Of a stretch of 64,000 bases of DNA, positions 45,454-52,589 are shown piece by piece. The position numbers were made by a program, and so were the translations under genes. Source of the stretch: Algoriphagus kandeliae (lineage in GTDB: Bacteria > Bacteroidota > Bacteroidia > Cytophagales > Cyclobacteriaceae). Within the stretch, counting starts at the first letter, position 1; the number at the start of each line of letters is the position of its first letter. The stretch is from positions 310,001 to 374,000 of the forward strand of contig NZ_SPSB01000004.1 of the NCBI RefSeq assembly GCF_004571135.1, read 5' to 3'. The notes under the pieces were generated by a model. That model had not been told where the DNA came from. It searched no databases and saw only the letters and a list, made by a program, of their open reading frames with translations.

Positions 45454-46411
45454 TTTTAGCTATCTCTTTTTCAGCCTGATTTTTTTCGTATGCCTCAATG
45501 ATTGCCTTCACCAATTTATGGCGAATCACATCCTTTCCACTCAAATTGACAATCCCAATACCTTTGACATTATTGAGAATTCTTAAAGCCTCACTAAGAC
45601 CCGACTTCTGTCGTATAGGAAGATCAACCTGAGTCTGATCTCCTGTGATGATTACTTTGGAATTTGGCCCCATTCGAGTCAAAAACATCTTAATCTGTTC
45701 AGAAGTGGTATTTTGAGCTTCATCCAGCAAAACAAATGCATCATGAAGGGTTCTTCCCCTCATATAGGCCAAAGGAGCTATTTCGATTACCCGGGTTTCT
45801 TGATAATACTTTAGCTTTTCAGGCGGAACCATATCCTGAAGCGCATCATAAATCGGTCGCAAATACGGATCTAATTTTTCCTGCAAATCACCTGGTAAAA
45901 AGCCAAGATTTTCTCCTGCTTCCACAGCGGGTCTTGTAATGATGATCCGCTTTACCTCCCTATTTTTCAAAGCCCTCACCGCCAAAGCCACCGCAATGTA
46001 GGTTTTACCAGTACCTGCAGGACCTAAGGCAAAAACCAAATCATTTTTCATGGAAGCTTCCACCAACTTTCGCTGATTGGGAGACTTAGGCTTGATCACC
46101 AACCCTTTATTACCAAAGACAATTACCGAATCACGATTCGTTTGCTCAAAAGGCACGCCTTCGATGTCCAAATAATCTTTGACTTTATCGGGACTCAGGT
46201 GGCCAAAGCGCTCTACATGCTCCAGGAGCAAATTAATGAGATTATTGATCCGCAAAATTTCAGGGGCACTCCCTTGAATCCGGATCTCGTTTCCTCTGGA
46301 AATAATTTTGCTTTGGGGAAATGCTTGCGCAAGCTGACGGATATTTTCATTTGCCTGGCCTAAAAATTCCGCAAGCGGCACATTCTCCAGTGTGATTACT
46401 TTTTCTACCAA
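45422..46411 (-). CDS. PhoH-family ATPase
   Basis: 329 residues, start TTG at 46411 (MVEKVITLENVPLAEFLGQANENIRQ). The N-terminal KH-like segment (about 20-100) precedes the PhoH P-loop domain: Walker A LGPAGTGKTYIAVALAVRAL, IITRPAVEAGENLGFLPGDLQEKLDPYLRPIYDAL, VLLDEAQNTTSEQIKMFLTRMG (Walker B) and ITGDQTQVDLP. PhoH proteins are RNA-associated ATPases often linked to YbeY and ribosome or RNA quality control. The GNAT gene is its partner in the transcript. Confidence 0.94.
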   Translation of the reverse strand: MVEKVITLENVPLAEFLGQANENIRQLAQAFPQSKIISRGNEIRIQGSAPEILRINNLINLLLEHVERFGHLSPDKVKDYLDIEGVPFEQTNRDSVIVFGNKGLVIKPKSPNQRKLVEASMKNDLVFALGPAGTGKTYIAVALAVRALKNREVKRIIITRPAVEAGENLGFLPGDLQEKLDPYLRPIYDALQDMVPPEKLKYYQETRVIEIAPLAYMRGRTLHDAFVLLDEAQNTTSEQIKMFLTRMGPNSKVIITGDQTQVDLPIRQKSGLSEALRILNNVKGIGIVNLSGKDVIRHKLVKAIIEAYEKNQAEKEIAKNESAGRKSDR

Positions 46412-46434
46412 ATTTTTTCTTTGATTAAATATTC

Positions 46435-46465
46435 TTGAAGGGGGATGGATAATGTTCTATTTTTG
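46435..46465 (+). promoter_or_regulatory. Promoter of the SAM hydroxide adenosyltransferase gene
   Basis: TTG (46435-46437), exactly 20 bp, TATTTTTG (46458-46465): a full match to the Bacteroidota consensus. It lies 50 bp before the ATG at 46515, in the divergent region upstream of phoH. Confidence 0.75.
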
Positions 46466-46514
46466 TTCTAACCCCTCACTAACAAAAGTACATAATTTTA
46501 ATTGACTTGCTTCT

Positions 46515-47285
46515 ATGGCATTGGTGACATTCCTCTCCGATTTTGGAGATCAGGACTTCTACGTACCAGCAGTAAAGGCCAAAATGCTGGCCATCAATCC
46601 CCAGTTGAATATCATCGATCTATCTCATCGAATCGAAACCTATGACTTGGCACATGCGGCCTTTATCCTGCGCTCAACCTTTCGGGATTTTCCCAAAGGA
46701 ACCGTGCATTTAGTGGCTGTAAATACCACCGGATCGATGACCCAAGGATACATTGGGGTAAAACTTGAAGAGCATATTTTTATAGGACCTAACAATGGGA
46801 TTTTCAGTCTACTTGCTGATAAAGAACCTGGAATTATGGTTCAATTTGCAGAAATCCATGTCCAAGAAAGTTCTTTTCCTGCCAAGGATATTTTGGCACC
46901 AATTGCAGCTAAAGTAGCTTCTGGAGCCGCTATTCATGACTTTGGCGGGCCCTTACAGAATTTCCGCAAACTCATGCCTCGTATCCCCAAGGCTACCAAA
47001 GAACAGATCACAGGTCATGTCATGCGAGTAGACCGCTATGGAAACCTCATTACCAATATTTCCAAAGAGCTTTTTGACAAATTGAATCCGGGAAGATTTA
47101 CCATCGAATTTGGAAGAGAAACCCTTGACCGAATTTTCTCTGGTTATGATCAGGTAGAACCGGGAGATTGCTTTGCCTTCTTCAATAGCTCGGGATATCT
47201 GGAAATAGGGATTAACCATGGACATGGTGGCAATTTGTTAGGTCTTCGGTTTGAGTCGGTAGTTATGATTCACTTTAAGTTCTAA
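46515..47285 (+). CDS. SAM hydroxide adenosyltransferase (DUF62)
   Basis: 256 residues. It starts MALVTFLSDFGDQDFYVPAVKAKMLAINPQLNIIDLSHRI, with VHLVAVNTTG, IFIGPNNGIFSLLAD, GHVMRVDRYGNLITNI and the C-terminal NHGHGGNLLGL, all conserved in the fluorinase-like DUF62 family. Non-halogenating members hydrolyse SAM to adenosine and methionine using water or hydroxide. The family's Asp in the LSDFG turn and the Asp in VDRYGNLITN are kept. It has a good promoter and is followed after 3 bp by the antibiotic-biosynthesis-monooxygenase gene. Confidence 0.92.
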   Translation: MALVTFLSDFGDQDFYVPAVKAKMLAINPQLNIIDLSHRIETYDLAHAAFILRSTFRDFPKGTVHLVAVNTTGSMTQGYIGVKLEEHIFIGPNNGIFSLLADKEPGIMVQFAEIHVQESSFPAKDILAPIAAKVASGAAIHDFGGPLQNFRKLMPRIPKATKEQITGHVMRVDRYGNLITNISKELFDKLNPGRFTIEFGRETLDRIFSGYDQVEPGDCFAFFNSSGYLEIGINHGHGGNLLGLRFESVVMIHFKF

Positions 47286-47288
47286 GCC

Positions 47289-47588
47289 ATGCTAATTCGA
47301 ATTGTACGGATGACCTTTCAGGAAGATCAGATTCAAGCCTTCCTAGAAAACTTTGAGTCCAACAAGAAAAAGATCCGATCTTTCCCTGGTTGCCATCATT
47401 TGGAACTATGGCAAGATGAAAATCAAAAAAATATTTTTTTGACCTATTCCCATTGGGAAAACGAGGAGGCTTTGAACAAATACCGTGATTCTGAACTATT
47501 TAAATCCGTCTGGACCTACACAAAAAGCCTCTTTTCTGAAAGGCCGATTGCTTTCAGTTCAAAAAAATTTGAGGAAGTAGAAATCTAG
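47289..47588 (+). CDS. Antibiotic biosynthesis monooxygenase (ABM) domain protein
   Basis: 99 residues with the dimeric alpha-beta barrel of ABM proteins: IRIVRMTFQEDQIQAFLENFESN, HHLELWQDENQKNIFLTYSHWENEEALNKYRDSELFKSVWTYTKSLF. Many family members are cofactor-free quinol or haem-degrading oxygenases, others have no known activity. It starts 3 bp after the SAM adenosyltransferase stop, so it is co-transcribed with it. Confidence 0.85.
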   Translation: MLIRIVRMTFQEDQIQAFLENFESNKKKIRSFPGCHHLELWQDENQKNIFLTYSHWENEEALNKYRDSELFKSVWTYTKSLFSERPIAFSSKKFEEVEI

Positions 47589-47590
47589 GG

Positions 47591-47621
47591 TTGGAGAAAA
47601 ATAAAATTGTATTCATATTTG
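47591..47621 (+). promoter_or_regulatory. Promoter of tRNA-Leu
   Basis: TTG (47591-47593), 20 bp, CATATTTG (47614-47621), one mismatch from TAnnTTTG. It begins just after the ABM stop and lies 36 bp before the tRNA. Confidence 0.6.
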
Positions 47622-47657
47622 CATCCCGTTTGATAAGAAATGGGATTTAATTGACAA

Positions 47658-47741
47658 GCCCAGGTGGCGGAATTGGTAGACGCGTTGGTCTCAAACACCA
47701 ATGAGGTAACACTCGTGCCGGTTCGACTCCGGCCCTGGGTA
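47658..47741 (+). tRNA. tRNA-Leu (anticodon CAA)
   Basis: The 84-nt cloverleaf has acceptor stem GCCCAGG/CCTGGGT (with one G-U pair), D-arm with GGTAGACGC, anticodon stem TTGGT/ACCAA with loop CTCAAAC (anticodon CAA, codon UUG), a long variable arm typical of class II Leu tRNA (TGAGGTAACACTCG) and T-arm GCCGGTTCGACTCCGGC. The CCA end is not encoded. It is followed by a terminator and then the GIY-YIG gene. The 3' half is partly duplicated at 48113-48228. Confidence 0.97.
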
Positions 47742-47745
47742 CATT

Positions 47746-47777
47746 AAAAAAGCTCGCAATAATGCGGGCTTTTTTTG
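47746..47777 (+). terminator. Terminator after tRNA-Leu
   Basis: AGCTCGC pairs with GCGGGCT (one G-T pair) around AATAAT, followed by TTTTTTG. The same sequence is repeated with a better stem after the tRNA fragment at 48234-48264. Confidence 0.85.
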
Positions 47778-47795
47778 TTTTGATTATTTTTAGTT

Positions 47796-48053
47796 ATGAA
47801 AGAGTTTTTTGTCTACGCAATTAAAAGTCTTCATAGAAATTACATATATGTTGGGATGACTAATAACCTCGAGAGACGAATTCAAGAACATAACTCAGGT
47901 AAAGGTAGGTCAACAAAACCCTATGCTCCCTTTAAGTTGATTTTTTCAGAAAAAGCTTCCTGCCGAGAGGAAGCTAGAAAAAGAGAAAAATATCTTAAAA
48001 GTGGTATTGGGAAAGAATTTTTGAAAAAATTGGAGAGTAAGGATTTTAATTAA
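47796..48053 (+). CDS. Small GIY-YIG nuclease family protein
   Basis: 85 residues forming a single GIY-YIG (URI) domain of the COG2827 type. FFVYAIKSLHRNYIYVGMTNNLERRIQEHN carries the F/YVY...YVG form of the two signature strands with the catalytic Arg of LERR, then FKLIFSE and the conserved EEARKREKYLKSG helix. It has no DNA-recognition domain. Such short nucleases are often multicopy in Bacteroidota and of unsettled function. It lies between an intact tRNA-Leu and a partial duplicate of that tRNA's 3' half, which suggests that the gene and the duplicated sequence were acquired together. Confidence 0.9.
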   Translation: MKEFFVYAIKSLHRNYIYVGMTNNLERRIQEHNSGKGRSTKPYAPFKLIFSEKASCREEARKREKYLKSGIGKEFLKKLESKDFN

Positions 48054-48112
48054 TTCTATATCAAAAAGGAGCCAATTCCTACTAATTTATTACTGTCCAA
48101 ATTAAGTCTAAA

Positions 48113-48228
48113 TGGTCTCAAACACCAATGAGGTAACACTCGTGACGGCCTGCGTGCCGAAGGCACGTTCGACCCATCCCTCATAGACATACAAATCCGG
48201 CTCTACCTGTCGGTAGACAAGCCTGGGT
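48113..48228 (+). pseudogene. Interrupted partial copy of tRNA-Leu (3' half)
   Basis: 48113-48144 is identical over 32 bp to 47686-47717 (anticodon arm and variable arm). 48222-48246 is identical over 25 bp to 47734-47758 (3' acceptor strand, downstream spacer and terminator arm). Between them, where the T-arm should be, GTTCGAC and CCGGC are retained but separated by about 65 bp of extra sequence. The extra sequence includes two small palindromes (CGTGCC-GAA-GGCACG and CTACC-TGTC-GGTAG). The 5' half (acceptor 5' strand and D-arm) is absent, so this cannot be a working tRNA. Confidence 0.85.
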
Positions 48229-48233
48229 ACATT

Positions 48234-48264
48234 AAAAAAGCTCGCATTTCTGCGAGCTTTTTTT
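48234..48264 (+). terminator. Terminator copy after the tRNA-Leu fragment
   Basis: AGCTCGCA pairs with TGCGAGCT around TTTC, followed by TTTTTTAT. It is a duplicated, better-paired version of 47746-47777, and probably terminates the GIY-YIG transcript. Confidence 0.8.
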
Positions 48265-48338
48265 ATTTCTAGCTTTTTTCTTTTGAAAGGAACAAACTTC
48301 CAAAAACAAGGAATCTTCCCAATTTAAAAAATGATCAA

Positions 48339-49034
48339 TTACCCTGTAAAATAAGCTTCCAATTCACTCATCATTTCGGATTTTTCATGCAGATCTCTGA
48401 TGATTTTGCCTTTTTCCAAGAGCACGATTCGGTCACAGATTTCGGTCACATGATTGAGGTCATGAGAAGAAATCAAAAAGGTGATTCGAGATTCTTCTTT
48501 TTCCTTTAAGATTAATTTTTTCAAACGAATCTGGGAACTCGGGTCCAGGTTTTCGAAAGGCTCATCCAAAAACACCACTTCAGGCTTTCCTAAGAGAGCC
48601 GCAGCAATCCCTACTTTTTTCAAATTCCCTTTAGAAAGATCACGGATATACTTTTTCTTCCCTCGTACTTCATCATTGAATAGCTCTGTGAATTTCTCCA
48701 AGTGAAGTTCCAAATCCGCTTCAGACATGCCATAAATCTTTCTCAAAGTCTGAAAATATTCATCAGGCGTTAGATAGGACAAAAGCATATGCTCATCCAG
48801 ATAAGCACCGGTAAACTTTTTCCATTCTTCAGTTTGATTCACTTGATAACCTTCAATCGTCACCTCTCCTTGAGTGGGGCGAACCAGGTCAAGCATTATT
48901 CGGAACAAAGTGGTCTTTCCTGCTCCGTTATTTCCCACGAGCCCAAAGCACTCACCTTTGGGGATTTCCAGAGAATCCACATCCAATACAACCGCTTCCT
49001 TGTACTGCTTTTTAAGATTTTTTACCGCTATCAT
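48339..49034 (-). CDS. ABC transporter ATP-binding protein
   Basis: 231 residues, a complete ABC ATPase: Walker [17 protein letters not shown]-loop around GAYLDEHMLLSYLTPDEYF, signature LSKGNLKKVGIAAALLG (Lys instead of Gly in the second position), Walker B PEVVFLDEPFENLDP, and H-loop in ISSHDLNHV. The non-consensus signature is seen in some export ATPases. Its ATG overlaps the stop of the DUF5687 membrane gene as ATGA, so the two form one exporter. Confidence 0.95.
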   Translation of the reverse strand: MIAVKNLKKQYKEAVVLDVDSLEIPKGECFGLVGNNGAGKTTLFRIMLDLVRPTQGEVTIEGYQVNQTEEWKKFTGAYLDEHMLLSYLTPDEYFQTLRKIYGMSEADLELHLEKFTELFNDEVRGKKKYIRDLSKGNLKKVGIAAALLGKPEVVFLDEPFENLDPSSQIRLKKLILKEKEESRITFLISSHDLNHVTEICDRIVLLEKGKIIRDLHEKSEMMSELEAYFTG

Positions 49035-50518
49035 AGTTCTTGTCTAAATGAAGATGAAATTTCGTATTTGTTTTCATATACACGATTCACATTGATCGCG
49101 CTGAGTTTTTTATAAAATAGAATTCCCAAAAGCCCGAAAATTCCGAGCGCTGCCAATCCCGCAAATTCATTGATTAGCAAGGCAAAAGGCAGATAAAATA
49201 CATAAGGCAAAAACATCATGGGAATCACCATAAGCCATTGAGCAGCTCCTACTCCTTCGTAATTGAACATGGCTCCCTTGTTCAAGTCCATGGGCTTAGG
49301 TTTCCAAAGTGCCAAATAGATGATCACATGAATCAGAATTCCGACATTGAACAGAAAAGTGACTGCATGTATCAGAAGGATTTTCCATCCGAAATACACA
49401 TAGGGAATGGAAGCCAAAAAGCATATCACTGAAATAGAAATAAACAAAAGGTATTTTCCTCGCACTAATTGCTCAACTCCATCTTTTTTCTGAAGGTAAA
49501 AATCAAAATTACCCGAGTTCCAACTGAGAAATAATTGCCCGTATTGAATCATAAAGATTCCTGTGATAAATACTCCTACGAAAATCAACATGAAACCAAG
49601 TCTCTCATTTTCCATATAGGCTGGCTGGGTATAAAACACCATCCCGTATAAAAGAAAGAACGCTGATAACATGAGGTAGGTCCGGCTTTTCTTATGGCGA
49701 ACAATTAATTTCCATTCAACATTGGCCATCTCTCCTGCCAATCCAAATCGAGAAAAGAATCCTATGGATTGTCCTCTTACACGTCCTTCATCATCAGAAG
49801 AAAGATCTTCCAAGTATGCATTTGCAACATGATATCTATAGCAAAGCCAATAGCTTCCCAAAAAGACCAAGAATAAAACCGCCAATGGAATCGGAGAGGA
49901 AATTGCCAAATCAAAAACAGGTTTGGTTAATTCTCCCAAATTGAACCATCCCATATAGCTCGATCCTCCACCAAGTACCAAAATGGTCATTACAATTAAC
50001 AAGCCCAAGGTTGAATCTTCAAATCGCTGCTTGAACCATAACATAAACCAGTGCAAAATCCAGCTTGTCAGCACAATAGCTCCAATCCAAGTCCAAGCAG
50101 CTAGGCTTCCATATTCTGGAGCGATAGTCTGCATGCTGAATGGTAAGAATAGCAGCAAAGCAATGATATTGATTGGCGAAAGAAATGTCCGAATCAACAA
50201 CAAATGCATGATTTTACGCTTTCCAATCGGAAGATGGAGTAGGCTCTCCAAGTCGACCACTGGCAAACTCTGAATGAAATATCTGTAGAGGAACTCCGTC
50301 AAAAAGAAGAAAATCAGAAAGCTATTCAACAACCCAACGGGATCCTGACCTTCAGCGAAATTTTCGATAATCCTTCCTAAAAATAAGCCAGCCATCAAAA
50401 CGTAGCTCAGCAAAAGAAGAATGATGAAACCAAGGAAAATATTGGTCATAAGGCTTTTTGCAAAAGCCGTTGAACGCACGGATTTTAGGTACTGAAGCCG
50501 GATTAATTCAAAAAACAT
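49031..50518 (-). CDS. DUF5687 membrane protein (ABC exporter permease)
   Basis: 495 residues with about 12 hydrophobic helices and short loops, for example NIFLGFIILLLLSYVLMAGLFLG, PLAVLFLVFLGSYWLCYRYHV and WLMVIPMMFLPYVFYLPFALL. The pattern and its partner match DUF5687, a Bacteroidota family found beside ABC-2-type ATPases. The exported substrate is not known. It is first in a two-gene operon with the ATPase and divergent from the nitroreductase gene, with 93 bp between the starts. Confidence 0.88.
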   Translation of the reverse strand: MFFELIRLQYLKSVRSTAFAKSLMTNIFLGFIILLLLSYVLMAGLFLGRIIENFAEGQDPVGLLNSFLIFFFLTEFLYRYFIQSLPVVDLESLLHLPIGKRKIMHLLLIRTFLSPINIIALLLFLPFSMQTIAPEYGSLAAWTWIGAIVLTSWILHWFMLWFKQRFEDSTLGLLIVMTILVLGGGSSYMGWFNLGELTKPVFDLAISSPIPLAVLFLVFLGSYWLCYRYHVANAYLEDLSSDDEGRVRGQSIGFFSRFGLAGEMANVEWKLIVRHKKSRTYLMLSAFFLLYGMVFYTQPAYMENERLGFMLIFVGVFITGIFMIQYGQLFLSWNSGNFDFYLQKKDGVEQLVRGKYLLFISISVICFLASIPYVYFGWKILLIHAVTFLFNVGILIHVIIYLALWKPKPMDLNKGAMFNYEGVGAAQWLMVIPMMFLPYVFYLPFALLINEFAGLAALGIFGLLGILFYKKLSAINVNRVYENKYEISSSFRQEL

Positions 50519-50611
50519 AGGTAGTTAGTTTGGTGCTTTCCTAATAATTTTGCTTGAAAATAAGGATAAAGCTTACATTTGATCGACTTAATCACCAAAA
50601 AAATCGGATAA

Positions 50612-51343
50612 ATGCAGGAATTAAGAGATGAAATAGGATTTTTCCATGCGGTAAAAGAGCGAAGATCAGTAAGAATATTCGACCAAAACTCTCCATTTGA
50701 TCATGAGCAAGTTCAGAAGTGTCTGGAAGCGGCCATTCTTTCCCCAAATAGCTCTAATCTCCAACTTTATCAATTCATTCGTGTTCCAGAATCCTCTCCC
50801 TTAAAAAAGCCATTGGCCGATCTCTGCATGCGACAAAAGGCAGCTACGACGGCACGAGAACTCGTGGTCATCATCACTCGAAGAGATCTTTGGAAATCTC
50901 GGGCTGAGGCAAATTATAAATACCTCAGTGAATCAGTTCAAAACCAATCCGAAAAAAAGGTAAAACAGGCCCGAAACTATTACAAAAACCTTATCCCAAA
51001 GCTTTTTGGAAAATATCCCGGCTGGACTTTAATTAAGAAAATCATTGCTTGGTGGGTGGGCTTGCGTCGTCCGATGGTTCGTGAAGTGGGAGAAACCGAA
51101 GTTCGGATTTCAGTTCATAAAAGTGCTGCCCTAGCTGCTATGACCTTTATGCTAGGCATGAAAGCGGTTGGCTATGATACCTGCCCGATGGAAGGATTTG
51201 ATTCAAAGCGTGTAAAAAAGCTCCTTAATCTACCTGCAGAGGCTGAAATCTCTATGATTATCGGTTGTGGCAAAGGCCTTCCGGAAGGGATTTACGGCCC
51301 TAGGTTCCGGGTTCCTAGCTCCGAGCTGATAGTGGAAAAGTAA
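50612..51343 (+). CDS. Nitroreductase family protein
   Basis: 243 residues. The FMN-binding fold begins FHAVKERRSVRIFDQNSPFDHEQVQKCLEAAILSPNSSNLQLYQFIRV and has the central ALAAMTFMLGMKAVGYDTCPMEGFDSKRVKKLL block used in substrate and dimer contacts. The long insertion at about 110-160 (NYYKNLIPKLFGKYPGWTLIKKIIAWWVGL) is hydrophobic and unusual for simple NfsB-type enzymes; it may be a lid or membrane-contacting helix. It probably reduces quinones or nitro compounds with NAD(P)H; the substrate is unknown. Confidence 0.9.
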   Translation: MQELRDEIGFFHAVKERRSVRIFDQNSPFDHEQVQKCLEAAILSPNSSNLQLYQFIRVPESSPLKKPLADLCMRQKAATTARELVVIITRRDLWKSRAEANYKYLSESVQNQSEKKVKQARNYYKNLIPKLFGKYPGWTLIKKIIAWWVGLRRPMVREVGETEVRISVHKSAALAAMTFMLGMKAVGYDTCPMEGFDSKRVKKLLNLPAEAEISMIIGCGKGLPEGIYGPRFRVPSSELIVEK

Positions 51344-51362
51344 AACTGAGGGACTAAAGTAT

Positions 51363-51413
51363 GTGTCAGTCCGAGCGGAGTCGAGGACTATTCGACTCCG
51401 CTCAGGGTAACAC
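51363..51413. repeat. REP-like imperfect palindrome
   Basis: GAGCGGAGTCGA (51373-51384) and TCGACTCCGCTC (51392-51403) form a 12-bp stem. The flanks GTGTCAGTCC and AGGGTAACAC extend it imperfectly. It closely resembles dispersed palindromes of the type TGTCACCCTGAGCGGAGTCG seen between genes in many Bacteroidota genomes. It lies between convergent genes and may also act as a terminator. Confidence 0.7.
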
Positions 51414-51437
51414 TTAGCGGTTGCTAACCTCTCTTCA

Positions 51438-52433
51438 TCAAGGATTTAGCCGAGCCAAAATATCCTTTGCTTGATGCCACTGGAGGCGTGGCCCAAATTG
51501 ACTTACGATTTGAGAGCTTGCCATAGATGCTAATTTTCCACTTGAAGCATAGCTATGGCCATTTGTGATCCCAAATAAGAATGCTCCTGCAAACATATCT
51601 CCTGCTCCATTACTATCAATCGCAGTGGTTTTATAAGGTTCGATATCAATGAACGTATCTCCATCAAAGATCATCGCTCCATTTTTTCCTTGTGTAATCA
51701 CAAAATGTTTCGCCGCTTTCTTCATCTCTTCCCGAGCTTCAGCGAGATTACTTTTACCGGTATACAAAAGTGCTTCTTCCTCATTTGCAAAAAGTAAATC
51801 AACACTTGGTCCGATTACATCATCAAAGTTCTCCTTGAAGTATTTGACCATCGCAGGATCAGAAAATGTCATGGCAACCTTAGTGCCGCCTTCCTCAGCA
51901 ATTTTTTTAGCGTGCATCATGGCCTCCTTCCCATTTGGGGAAGTCACCAAATATCCTTCTATGAATAGATACTGAGAATCTTTGATCGCCGACTCGTGAA
52001 TATCTTTAATGGAAAAATTTTGAGTGATTCCCAAAAAGGTATTCATAGTCCTTTCGGAATCTTCAGTTACCATTACCAAGCACTTTCCAGTTACTCCATT
52101 TTCCAAGCGCTCGGGAACCAAGGCAATATCTACTCCCGAGTCAATCAAATCCTGAAGATAAAAATGTCCCAATTCATCATTGGCTACTCGGAAACAGTAA
52201 AAGGATTTTCCTCCGAACTGACTTACCGCCACAATGGTATTGGCTGCCGATCCACCAGCTTGCTTCTTCGCTTCTGCATGATTAATCGCCCTCATCAGGT
52301 GATTTTGTCTATCCTCATCCACTAAGGTCATCAAGCCTTTTTCGACCCCATTATCAGCAAAAAACTGATCGGTAACTTTGAATTCAATATCTACTAAGGC
52401 ATTTCCAATGCCTGTTACGTCGTATTTTTTCAT
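51438..52433 (-). CDS. PfkB-family kinase, adenosine-kinase-like
   Basis: 331 residues. It starts MKKYDVTGIGNALVDIEFKVTDQFF, with the conserved KKQAGGSAANTIVAVSQFGGKSFYCF (ribokinase signature 1) and TTAIDSNGAGDMFAGAFLFGI (signature 2) where the Asp is the catalytic base. Substitutions are closest to adenosine kinase-like members of PfkB in Bacteroidota. It phosphorylates the 5' hydroxyl of a nucleoside or sugar. It is monocistronic; a REP-like palindrome follows its stop. Confidence 0.92.
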   Translation of the reverse strand: MKKYDVTGIGNALVDIEFKVTDQFFADNGVEKGLMTLVDEDRQNHLMRAINHAEAKKQAGGSAANTIVAVSQFGGKSFYCFRVANDELGHFYLQDLIDSGVDIALVPERLENGVTGKCLVMVTEDSERTMNTFLGITQNFSIKDIHESAIKDSQYLFIEGYLVTSPNGKEAMMHAKKIAEEGGTKVAMTFSDPAMVKYFKENFDDVIGPSVDLLFANEEEALLYTGKSNLAEAREEMKKAAKHFVITQGKNGAMIFDGDTFIDIEPYKTTAIDSNGAGDMFAGAFLFGITNGHSYASSGKLASMASSQIVSQFGPRLQWHQAKDILARLNP

Positions 52434-52442
52434 TTTTTAATA

Positions 52443-52580
52443 GTTGGAAAGTTGTAATGTGTAAAGGTTATAAAGTTAGTTCACTTCATTATTCGAAATT
52501 CAGCATTCGATATTCGATATTAAAACTTCAAGCCCTAAAGATATCGATTGAGGTTCTCATAAGCCTCGTAAATCGTACTT
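52443..52580. repeat. Intergenic stretch with reiterated short words
   Basis: The stretch holds GTTGGAAAGTTG (52443-52454, also near 57525), ATTCGATATTCGATATT and two copies of GTAAATCGT near 52570-52588. These are degenerate, simple-sequence-like repeats of unknown role, with no gene evident. Confidence 0.35.
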
Positions 52581-52589
52581 TGTAAATCG

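Noticed and set aside
48113..48228. A second functional tRNA-Leu
   Set aside because: The 5' acceptor strand and D-arm are missing and the T-arm is interrupted, so no cloverleaf can form.
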